Below, piece by piece: positions 1-11,000 of a stretch of 64,000 bases of DNA. Origin of the DNA: Astropecten irregularis. Its lineage: Eukaryota > Echinodermata > Asteroidea > Paxillosida > Astropectinidae. How positions within the stretch are numbered: position 1 is the first letter of the stretch; the number at the start of each line of letters is the position of its first letter. The position numbers and the translations under genes are program-made. The stretch spans positions 2,294,001-2,358,000 of the forward strand of contig OZ020251.1 in the NCBI GenBank assembly GCA_963971285.1, given 5' to 3'. The notes beneath the pieces were generated by a model. It was not told where the DNA came from. It made no database searches and saw only the letters and a list, made by a program, of their open reading frames with translations.

Positions 1-339
1 TTTAAAGGCATTGCATACGTTTGGTAATGACTCTGAAAATTTATGGCAATAAAAACTTACTTGGTGAGAAGTACAGCTGCTTTGGATAGTATAATGCATA
101 TTGAGAAACGTTCAATTCGAAGTACCGCGGTTATGGAAAAATATGTCACTTTTTATCTCCAAAAATTATGAATCTGAGAAGCGTTATGGCCGTAACGCTT
201 CTCAGCTATTGACTAACTGTTCTCTGGCGTGAAATAACCGCTCTAGTTTGTCGCCAAAATCTCAAAAACGCTACCACCTTTTGAATTGAAACTTTCACAG
301 GTTAGTTTTATGGTATATATAAACAATTGGTAACAGGTC

Positions 340-436
340 AACTCGCCCCCTAGCCGACTCGCCCCTTACCGACTCGCCCCCTGGCCGACTCGCCCCCTAG
401 CCGACTCGCCCCCTGACCGACTCGCCCCCTGGCCGA
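340..436 (+). repeat. CTCGCCCC minisatellite, left arm
   Basis: Six copies of an approximately 16-bp unit (GACTCGCCCCCTAGCC and variants with TTACC or TGACC) lie head to tail. The same unit occurs in inverse orientation at 925-1052, so the two blocks could pair as a long stem. Confidence 0.85.
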
Positions 437-924
437 ATGTTGTGTTTTTGTCCTTATGACGATGTTTTTGAGTTTTTGTGACTCTTTGAGATAAAATGAA
501 ATTTTTTTTGTTTTATTATTCGATGTTCTTTCTTAACATATTTTGTTATCATTTTGTTTCAAAATGTCTTGCTTTAACATTAAGTGTTATTGTTGACATT
601 TTTTGTAGACCTTTTTTTTATTATGACGATATGTTTGTTCTATGGTTTGTTTTAAGTGTTGTTGTTCACTTGTTTTTCTTGTTTTTAAGTTGCGTTTTTG
701 AATTTTTGATGTTTTTGGTTCTGCAAAGGAAATATTAATTAAATTGCTTGAACTGCAAACGAACCATGCAGGAGTTTGTGTGTGGACTTTGTGCATTTTT
801 CATTCTTAATCATAAAATGTTTGACATAAACACATAGTAGGCCCTACAAAAGGGTGAGAAGCATTTGGTTATTAATTATGATGCCTAATTAACTTCGCAT
901 TTTGCATCTCATTTCTGAATAAAT

Positions 925-1052
925 TAGGGGGCGAGTTGGCCAGGGGGCGAGTTGGTAAGGGGCGAGTCGGTCAGGGGGCGAGTCGGTCAGGGGGCGAGTT
1001 GGTAAGGGGCGAGTCGGTAAGGGGCGAGTCGGCTAGGGGGCGAGTTGACTTG
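925..1052 (-). repeat. CTCGCCCC minisatellite, right arm (inverted)
   Basis: About eight copies of the reverse complement of the unit at 340-436 (GGGGGCGAGTCGGTCA and variants). The order of the variant spacers matches the left arm for the first few units counted from the outside, so the arms derive from one block by inverted duplication, with later unequal change. Confidence 0.85.
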
Positions 1053-1440
1053 TAATCAAACAATTATATTGGTTTGAAACAAACCGTAGGCTCAAATTAC
1101 CAAACGTATGCAATCCCTTTAAATTAAGTTAACTCTTCTTGGAGGATTAATCCTTTTTCAATAATGGACTAAGTTATGGTCATTAGTGGAATTCTTCCCA
1201 ACTCAAATTTGCCCTGCTCTTTTTTGTCTCAATCTGAGAGGGTAAATTAGTTGAAAACAATCATTAAAATTCAGAAAAAGTATTTACCTCACTCACACAA
1301 AACCCCCATCAAGCGCACATGTGTACAGCGACTCACCCTTTATCGTCGATTGAGGGCGCCCTATAACTTTTACGGACATCTGTGAAATTTTTGACACGAC
1401 AGGCGTTCCATATCACTGACTGCGTAAACCACCTGATTTT

Positions 1441-1560
1441 AAACCAATCAACGATGAGATCTATTTTTACTGGCCAATCAGCATTCGGCGCACAGCGGTA
1501 AATTTCGAATGAATGAATGCCGATGAGTCGGGCATTTAAATCTACAACTTACGGATATTA
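1441..1560 (+). promoter_or_regulatory. Probable cell-cycle promoter of the kinesin-8 gene (two CCAAT boxes and a CHR)
   Basis: Two CCAAT boxes lie at 1444-1448 and 1474-1478, exactly 30 bp apart and in the same orientation. About 26 bp further on is TTCGAA (1504-1509), a match to the CHR element TTYGAA, preceded by GCGG at 1495-1498, a CDE-like core. In vertebrates paired NF-Y sites plus a CHR bound by DREAM/MuvB drive G2/M genes. That this site acts so here is inference from layout and from the mitotic role of kinesin-8. No clear TATA box is seen. Confidence 0.5.
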
Positions 1561-1648
1561 ATACTAGAAAATAACTGCGAGGAATGAAACCTATGTTTTC
1601 TATTATTTTCTGACATCAGACAAATTCCTGTGTTAAATCTTTTGAAAG
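1540..1648 (+). other. Probable 5' UTR exon 1 of the kinesin-8 gene
   Basis: A strong donor, GAAAG|GTAAGTG, ends this stretch at 1648. A matching acceptor with a pyrimidine tract (TTTTCTCTACACAG) ends at 1977, and the exon that follows runs into the kinesin start codon at 2064. The 5' limit near 1540 is a guess from the promoter motifs. The stretch codes for nothing recognisable. Confidence 0.4.
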
Positions 1649-2063
1649 GTAAGTGCTTGAATTTTCCAGTAACTCATTTCAAAAGTCAGAATTCAATGCC
1701 GATTTTCGAGTTGAAAGTGAAATTTGTCGCGCATTTCGAAACGATGCATCGTTCTATTAACGTTAGGCATCCTTCTCTGTACGTTTTCCATGTTGACCAG
1801 TTACAGTATTCTTGAGGCTGAGCACTAACGTTAGGCCTATAAAATCAATGTTAATATTATTCTTGAAAAAGTGTAAAATTAGGCCTAGGCCCGTTACTTC
1901 ATTGTTGATTAGCACTGCAACAAAGTCATATTGCAGCATGCATGTTCAACACAGAAATTACTATTTTCTCTACACAGGAATTGAGGAAAGTATCTCACAA
2001 CTTTGAAAAGAATTTGAATTTGGACTCCAGTCTTAATCAATAAATGGTGTTGATGTAACGACG

Positions 2064-5000
2064 ATGCCATCCACAAATCATCGTAGAAGCAGCAGGGGTG
2101 GTGGTGGACCACCCAACAACAACAAAACGGGCCAATCCAAGCCACCGGCACAGAGCGGTAATGTCCGCGTAGTGGTCCGGATTCGACCCCCAAATCCAGC
2201 TGAGCTGGGCCATGGGTCCGGGTCCAGACCTATCGTTCAGATGCTTGATGAGAAACTTCTCGTGTTTGATCCGAAGGTAAGGACTAGAAGGAGGAACTCT
2301 CCCAAAGTGGACAGTTGAGTTCGAACTGGGGCACTGTAGTTTTAATATAAATTTGTATACATTTGGTGCACTAGCAATAGCAGGAACAGCTATATGGGTC
2401 CCTTATTGAAGATACAAAAAAAAAAAGACTACAAAAATTACAACACCCCAGTTACTGGGTCTAGTTCTATCTTTGGGCCCCTCGAGCTTCGAGCTAGAAT
2501 TAGAATGTCATTTGATATCCAAATTTGCCTTTAAATGATAAAAAAATGCTTGAATTGTCCATAAATCCATTTTATTTGTATAGAGGTCAATGATTTTAAA
2601 AAATGGCCTAATGGCAATTTATTTCAATGTTTTCCTTTTGGTGCAGGAAGATGCTATGCCCAGTTACTTCCACGGTCAACGCATCGCCCGACGCAACTTG
2701 ATGCAGCGCAAGAACAGGGACATCAAGTTTGCGTTTGATCGCGTGTTCGGACAGGGTGTCTCCCAGCAGTACGTCTACGAGAATACAACCAAGACGATAG
2801 TGGACAGAGTGCTAGCAGGCTACAACACCAGTGGTGAGCAACAGTTACTCATCTCATCATTTTGATGTATACCTGTTATTTTAGGCAAAGTAAAAAAAAA
2901 AACATGTTTAGCGTCCTGCCTTTTTGAAAAAAGGAAGGAGGAGGCCCTTTTTTTTTTTTTTTTTTTTTTTTCCAAAATGGCCGCCCGGCCCATTTTATCA
3001 AAATAAAATGGCAAGATGGCTGGCAGTTCGTTTTGGGCAATATTATTGTTCTTTCAAATCACCGCTTGGACTAATAAGTGAGATAGCTTTCTATTCATTC
3101 GGATCGACACACAAACAAAAACCATTGTGTATCTCACTCTGAACCAGGAAATATATCGAAAATGAATGTATTTGGACCTTTAAATTTTCGTCGGATCAGC
3201 TGATGAAAACGCGCAGATAAAATTTACACAGCGCATATGGCTCAATTGGGTGCATTCGTAATAGCTTACCCGGGTCGACACCAGTCAACCTCGTCCCCAT
3301 TCTCTCGCTTGTTTTGTGCAGTATAACACGACCGTTCCCAGCCAGGGCTAACCCGGGGAAGCTAAACGAATGCACCCAATAAATATAAAGTAATCTCAAC
3401 TCCAGTCGTTTTTATTTAGTAATCTCCACACCAGTCGGGTTTTTCACGTGTCAGCTAGTAGAGCACGCATGATTGATCGCGTAGCGACTGGACAATGAGA
3501 CGATGTTACACACGGGGCATGTGAGCTCATACACACTATACTAGTCTTGATCGCATCCACACGTACGAATAGACCATTTCCACAGCACAGTGATAGTGAC
3601 GATTGAGTCTATCAACGAAGATTTTATTCATTTTTCAGCGGAAAAAATCACGGAATGTACGTTTTTTTCGGATTTTACACAAAAAAAAAAAAATAGCAGG
3701 CGGCATCCAAAAAGGAAGCGGGCGGGGACGCTAAACAGGTATTTTTTTTACTTCGCCTTAGAATGGATTCACGAAATGGAGCCTGAGCTGGAGCCGAGGT
3801 TTGGAAAAGGCTTCTAGTTTGTAAAAGCTCAGACAAAAATTGGCTTTTCGTAGAAGTTGTTCATGATTGTTCTGTGTTCTTTCTTCTTCCAGTATTTGCA
3901 TATGGTGCCACGGGGGCTGGCAAAACCTTCACAATGCTCGGTGGACAAGATTGTCCGGGGGTCATCTTCCTGACCATGGTGGACCTTTATCGACAGATCG
4001 GGGAGATCGCGAAGGAAAAACTGTGCGACGTTGCTGTGTCCTACCTTGAGGTATGGCCACCCAAAACAGTCTTCACGATCCAAGCTGTTCAGAACTTCAG
4101 ATTAATAGAAACATAAAGTTAGTTCATCAGTATCAGCTCAGTGGTTCAATTTGTTTGATAAATTTTTGACGATTCTTGACCTTGACTCTGTTTCCAGGTG
4201 TACAACGAGAACATCCGTGACCTCCTAGCTCCATCGGGCTTGCTGGCGATCAGAGAGGACCCAGACAAAGGGGTTGTGGTAAACGGTCTCACCCTCCACA
4301 AGGTAGAAATTCAGTCCAACATTGAGCATTTTCAAGGGTTAATCATACATGTATCTCTGAGGAAGTTTGCTAATTCTGAGAGAAATTCAGTTCACATTAA
4401 ATTTCATCTCGAGCATGCGACAAGAAAACTTATACCGGTCGCGGTCGCGGTCGAATGAAGTTGTGAAACTAGCGACTACGTATACAGCCCATTTCATTTT
4501 CATTTGTCACTATCACTTCAACCGATTCGCATGTTTGGATATATTTACATTTCAGCCCAGAAGTGCGGAGGAGTTGCTGAGAATGCTCGAGTTTGGAAAC
4601 GGCAACCGCACCCAGCATCCTACCGATGCCAACGCCCAGTCCTCAAGATCCCATGCAGTCTTCCAGGTAAAAAAAGAACGCCAAAAGACAGTCCTTCTTG
4701 ATCAGGTTTTCAAATTTCACCTATAAAATGACAAGATCAATTAAAACCTCGTTTTAATTTCCTGAGCTTCTTGTTTTGAGTGTTGAAAATGTGTGTCTAA
4801 TTAGATAGTGTCTTACTTTTGCCAGGTTTTTGTGCGTCAGAAAGACAGAACAGCCAATATCAGTGCCAGCTTCCGCGTTGCCAAGATGTCACTGATTGAC
4901 CTGGCTGGGTCGGAGCGGGCCACCGTGACCACCAATCGAGGGGCGCGGTTCCGAGAGGGGGCCAACATCAACCGCTCCCTCCTGGCGCTTGGCAACTGCA

Positions 5001-8000
5001 TCAACGCCCTAGCCGATAACAGAAACAAGGTATATTTAGACTGGATACAAATGCATTTAATATGTCCTTAAAACGTAACAAAGTTTATAGTCTTTAACAC
5101 TGCAAGCTGCTCACTAACTAAAATGATGACCTGAAATATATGCTTAGAGGTAGGAGGGTCTGACGTTTCGATCCTAGCAGGATCTTTCTCAATGGCTAAA
5201 TGGTCAGAGTTAGGAGGGCCTGCCGTTTCGATCCTAGCAGAATCTTTCTCAAAGGCTAAATGGTCAGAGTAAGGAGGGCCTGATGTTTCGATCCTAGCAG
5301 GATCTTTCTCAATGGCTAAATGGTCAGAGTAAGGAGGGCCTGATGTTTCGATCCTAGCAGGATTTTTCTCAATGGCTAAATGGTCAGAGTTAGGAGGGCC
5401 TGCCGTTTCGATCCTAGCAGGATCTTTCTCAATGGCTAAATGGTCAGAGTTAGGAGGGTCTGACGTTTCGATCCTAGCAGGATCTTTCTCAAAGGCTAAA
5501 TGGTCAGAGGTAGGAGGGTCTGACATTTTGATCCTAGCAGGATCTTTCTCAAAGGCTAATTGGTCAGAGTTAGGAGGGCCTGACATTTCGATCCTAGCAG
5601 GATTTTGCTGAAAGGCTAAAATCCTCCTGCTTGGATCATCAGGTCCTCCAATTATACTCTGAGCAAAGTGTACTCTTCACTGTCTCATTTAAAGAAGATA
5701 TATGCCTTCAAAGCCAAAATTAAGTGAGTACCAGAAACAGTTGGTAATACTTGTTGATATAAGACTTCAGTGAATCCTTCAGTGAAGTTGATGTGAATCC
5801 TTTTTCAAAGCTAGTTTTTCATCTTTCCCTCGACAGTCCAAAGGTCAGCACGTACCGTACAGGAACAGCAAGCTGACCAGGCTGCTCAAGGACTCCTTAG
5901 GAGGGAACTGTCACACAGTCATGATTGCTGCCATTAGTCCTTCTAGCTTGTGCTCTGAAGACACCCTCAACACTCTCAAATATGCCAACCGGGCCAAGAA
6001 CATACGCACGACGGTAAGTAATCCAATTCCAAACAGCCTCAATGAAATAGTAAATAGAAAGAAAAAAAAGGACTGTTAAGGAAATTATCATCGATCAATC
6101 AGTGGGAGCATGCGCAGTGGCAGCATGTTGCCACATCTACCTTTGAGCGGTACTCCTTCAGTCTCCTGATAGCCATCCCCCAGGAAGCCACGCGACCCAT
6201 CCCTATCTCAGCAAAATAGCGATTCATATGACGCAAAAATCTCAGCAAAATAGCGATTCATATGACGCAAAAATGTGTCATGTGGACGCCCGACTGGGCG
6301 AGTCCTACCAGTAGGTTCTCTCAAAGAGAGAATCTGTCTGGCAGGATCACTCGCAGGGAATCTAGCCATGCGACCGCACAGTCGTCTCTGGCACTCATAA
6401 CGTCAGATAAGGGCTTTGTTCAGTTTTTGAAAAAGAAACAATTTGCAATTTTCCTATAAGTTTGCCTTGGAGGTTTAAACACCTTCCTTGTACCTCTTTC
6501 TTCTGTTAACAGTTGACACAGAATGTTGTGAGCGTGGATCTGCACATCAGCCGCTATGCTCAGATAGTGGAAGAATTACGAGGAGAGGTACTGATTCAGT
6601 TGAATAATTTTTTTCTATTTCCAAATCAAAACTTTCGATCAGGTCTTTAGGGAAGAGTCAAATTAATAGAATAAATAAGAAGTTTGCACAGAGAAAAATG
6701 CAGCGATGAGATTTCTCAGATTAAAATCAAAATTTTTTTATTTGGGATTTCAGATTTTTTTCCTCACAGGCTGTGTACAAAAGTATCATATGAGATTCTC
6801 AGATTTCAGACTTTTTATGCTCCCTGTTTAATAGCTGTTTTCAGTCATTTTTATCATTGGTCAATCTCATCCCTGAAAATGCCCAAATTGTGTGCTATTT
6901 CATTGATCTCAATCCATTTTTGCATTTGGTTCGTTGACTTGTAGGTGACTGAGCTCAAAACCAAGCTGCAGAATTACGAGACGGGCGTAGTCAAAGTGGA
7001 GAGGGCCGTGCCCGCTCCAGATGATCACAATGACGAAAGAATCCACAGGTATGTCATAATCGCTAGATTGCTTTTTTCTAAAATCTTGTTGAAATCACTT
7101 CTTTTTCAGTGGACACTTCAAGCCCATCTGCCAAAGTGTTACACCTTTTCACACAACGCTAAAAAATCTCTCAACCATTGAGAAATTCTCTCATGGGTCT
7201 GGACCTCGGCCAAATTCTCTCAAGGATTCACCAGGGACGTCGGTCACTCTCAAGCATTGGTGTCCTTTCACACGATGACACTTTTTCAAGATTTGGCAAC
7301 CATGAGAGAATAATTTCTCAATGGTTGAGAGTTTTTTTAGCGTCGTGTGAGAATTGCCTTTTGAAACACTAATTACAATTAAAAGTCGTCCAAATTTGCT
7401 CAGACATTTGTAGAGAATTTCCGCAGCTAGCATAATTTTTGTCTGCTATTGGTTTCTGTTCCCAGATTTCAGCTGGAGTTGCACAAGGTGTTTGCGCAGC
7501 GGGGCAGCATCAGGAAGGAGCTACTGGAACTGGAGTCGTCCGATCGTCACCTGACCATCATGATCGGCCGCAAACAGCTGATGGCTGAGAGAATTAGGCT
7601 GGTGTATGGAGACTCGGTGCAAGGGGACAAGGTATGGATCAGACAGTCAGAGGTTGGCCCTATTCACAGATCTGCTTATTATTGCACATTATTGCGCTTA
7701 TGATCCTTATTCTTAACTTAGAAGCTCAACGCTGAATTTCCACGCTAGCCAAGTGAACAAGAAATCGTTAGTTACGCAAACTACACAAGCTCAAGCCTGG
7801 ATTTTAACCGAGGCCATGGAGGTCATGGCCTTCGTTGCCCTGGTTCTTGGCCTTCGTGCCCCCTTCAGATATTTGCCCTGGTTCTTGGCCTTCGTGCCCC
7901 CTTCAGATATTTCCATAGACATTATGATTTTACAATGGAAGTGCCCCTTGGAATGGAAAAGTGGCCTTGCCCCTTTCAGAACCAAATTCAAGGCCTGCCA

Positions 8001-11000
8001 TGAAGCGCACAACTGAAATTCCTTGCCAATCCAAGAAATAGGATCTCATAAGCTCAGAATTTTAAAATTACAAGAGATCCTCTGTTGACCTCTGAGCTAG
8101 AGTACCCTACTCAAATAATGTCGTGCCCCTATAGTATTCTAGGCTGCGTTTGAGCGGTTACTCCTGGTAACACGAGTGTGATGCGCGCGCAATACTCTCC
8201 GGTGCAGGAGTATACTCCCCATATCTGGAGAGTATACTCTCGCTGACCCGAGTGTCGTACTCCGGCCGTTCGAGCGCTCAGGAGTATACTCGTGTTAACA
8301 CGAGTACCTCGCTCGCACGCAGCCCGTGAGTCAATGAACTCAGGCACACAGAGGTATATAGTGATAATAAAAGGGTTGAATTCTTGGTTTTTGGTTTCCA
8401 GACGATGGGACGTTTTGAGAGGCACATCGCGGCGTCTAGCGCCCGACAGAATCGCCTCAGAGACAGGAAGCCGGCCGTCGAGGAGAGGATCAAAGCCAAT
8501 GAAGAATGGCTGGAACGGGTCAAGACGGAGATGAAGACTGAGAAGGAGGATGAACAGATACCAATGGTACGCTCAATGTTCAATCAACCTTGTTCCCAAT
8601 AACTTAATCCAACTGTAGTATGATGGCCGGGTTTTACCGACCATACATTTCTAATATTGATTTCAAAACGGAGTAAATGAAGTAGCCAACAGTTTTTTTC
8701 ATTCCTTTTTTTCAACTTCTTGAGATTTTTGTTAGATTTTTAAATTTTGTTCTAAATATCACATATCGGTATTATAATTTTCAGTATTAGCATTTTTTAA
8801 GATCAAGGTATCTTAATATTTATACATGTACCGGGTATTCCCTTTTTGTGCTGAAACCTTTTGTGATTTTTTTTGTGATTTCTCTAGTCAAACTAATTGA
8901 TTACCTTAATTGACCAGGGGGTCCATTTTACGAAAATCATTGTTACTTATCATAAATCATAGGACTTATGATGCATTGTAGCCCTACCCATCGTATCCGA
9001 ACGTAGGTGGAGTATAAAGTCCACGAGTAACAATTGATTGTAGGGCTTCGTGAAATCATCCATTCATTTTTGGTTTGTTTCGTGGCTGTGTGCTTGATTC
9101 CGGCAGATTTTGCAGGAAAGTTTACGGACTCGTCATCTGGAGATAGAACTGAAGGATTGCCGGCGTCAAATTAAACACCTGAAGAGGTTTGCCCGGCAAC
9201 AGGATAGTCATCAACAGAGCTCAGAAAGGTAACCATGTAACAACCTCCATCTCACTTTCTCATTAAATAAAAAAATTCTATTCTATTCTAATCATCAAAT
9301 TACCACAAGGGAAACTGACTGAAATTTAAGTTAATACAAGACTACAAGTAATAAACTGCTGCAAACTGCTCATCAGCCAAAATGAACTGAATATATCAAA
9401 TGCTTAAAGTTAGGAGGGCCTGACCCGTTTCGATCCTAACAGGATCTTTCTCAAAGGCAAAACAGTTTTGCCTTTGAGAAAGATCCTGATAGGATCGAAA
9501 AGCATTTGAAATTTAAGTTATTGAAATTGAACAAAGAAAAATTAACTGGAGCTGGATTTGAACCAGGGACCTCCGGAATACCGTACCTAAATTCTATTCT
9601 AATTCTTTATAAATTAAAACGTGAGTTAAGATATTTGCTGCTTGTTTTTATCAACCATAACCCTGTACGCTGACAAGACAAGAACTGCTTACCATGCATT
9701 ACCATAGTCTCCACAGGGGATAACTGGATCATAAACCGCACTTAACTACAAAAACCACTTAGGAAAAACCATGTGCGGTAATTAACTGAGGTATGCATGT
9801 GGTTTAGGGTTTTAAGATGCAATGACAAGCTATTTATATGGATTAAGATTTACTTTTACTTAAATTTTTTATCATCAGGTTAATCATCAGCCTGCTATCC
9901 ACCGTCCGAAAGCAGTTTTTCCTCCTGAAAGGGTCTGGTCTGGCCACCTCCGATGTGACCTCGGACTTTGAAGCCGTCCAGAAACAGGTCGAGGGAGACC
10001 GAGAGATCGCCTGGGCCGACCAGAGCATGTCGGAGGTCGCAGAGGTCAAGCCCAGCGCCCTCGCAGAGGTGGATCTAAATTCCTTGCTGGAACTCCCTGT
10101 TATGAAATGTGTGGCGACGACACCAAATGGTAAGCATACTGAATAAAAGCATAACACTTCAAACAAAAATGTCTTCTGCTGAAAATGTATCAATAAAAGT
10201 AGTTATGTTTCGTTTCCATTCAAATCTAATTCATGTCTCATTTTTTGTGTTTGAATGGTTACAGCGCCCTCAAGATCACCGCGCAAGAATCATCGCCGAA
10301 AGTCAGGTTCCCATACGCCAGCCAAGAAGCAAACCGGCCAATCACCTAGCCAGAATACCGCACAAGGTACAATGGTACTTAGGGAGGCCGTACAGACACC
10401 AATGCAGAACAGGACACCAGCTAGACAAGGTACCAGTGATAATCTGTCGTTAGCGAAAAATTATTGGACAATTTTGTATGGTGGATCTTGTGAAGAGATA
10501 TTGTGGCTTTTAATGGACGATATAATCATTTGAAATATGTTTGATTCTGTGATGGCTAAAGTTTGTTCATAACTTTTATTCTTCTTATCTTATGATGTCA
10601 CAATTCTTATTCTTTTAAAACTGCAGCGTCACTTTCAAAAGTCAGCGTCATCCATCCACCGTCACGGATCCAGACACCTAAAGTGAACACTCCGTGTGCA
10701 AGGAGGAACAATACCATTCAGGACACCATCGAAACCTTCCAGCCAATAGCTGAAGAGCAACCAACTGTTATCCAAGGTGTAGTCAATAGTAGTTGCCACA
10801 CCGGAAATGGACACATTTCCAGCCAAGAGGTGGTAAACACGCCGGATGTTTCGCAGAGAGGCAACAAGGGTGTTGGTAACACCGGAACGGGACATGGTAT
10901 CCCACAATGCAACCAGACTGTGACAAAAGAACAGCCCAGCCTTCGAGTGTTGCCTGTCCTTCCCGATCATTCCGATAACGAGGATGCCAAGCGCAACCTC

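Larger units (their letters stand above)
1..1123. mobile_element. Fold-back / MITE-like element with terminal inverted repeats
   Basis: Bases 1-28 (starting TTTAAAGGCATTGCATACG) are repeated inverted at about 1096-1123 with one mismatch, so the two ends form terminal inverted repeats. Inside lie two inverted minisatellite blocks built on GACTCGCCCCCTAGCC, at about 340-436 and 925-1052, separated by roughly 490 bp of AT-rich DNA. A hairpin with 12-bp arms sits at 175-204. No transposase is visible, so this is non-autonomous. The element starts exactly at the window edge, so its left limit cannot be checked. The short ORFs at 496-738 and 587-796 lie in low-complexity T-rich DNA and are not genes. 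Confidence 0.7.

Noticed and set aside
5068-5586. A 172-codon minus-strand repeat protein
   Set aside because: It arises from the 60-bp repeat array in a kinesin intron.
5143-5625. CRISPR-like array of regular repeats
   Set aside because: There are no unique spacers; the whole 60-bp unit repeats, and the genome is eukaryotic.
2064-6013. KIF19 as the identity of the kinesin
   Set aside because: KIF19-like residues in the linker after the first exon are absent, while VFDPK, FHG and [10 protein letters not shown] fit KIF18A/B.
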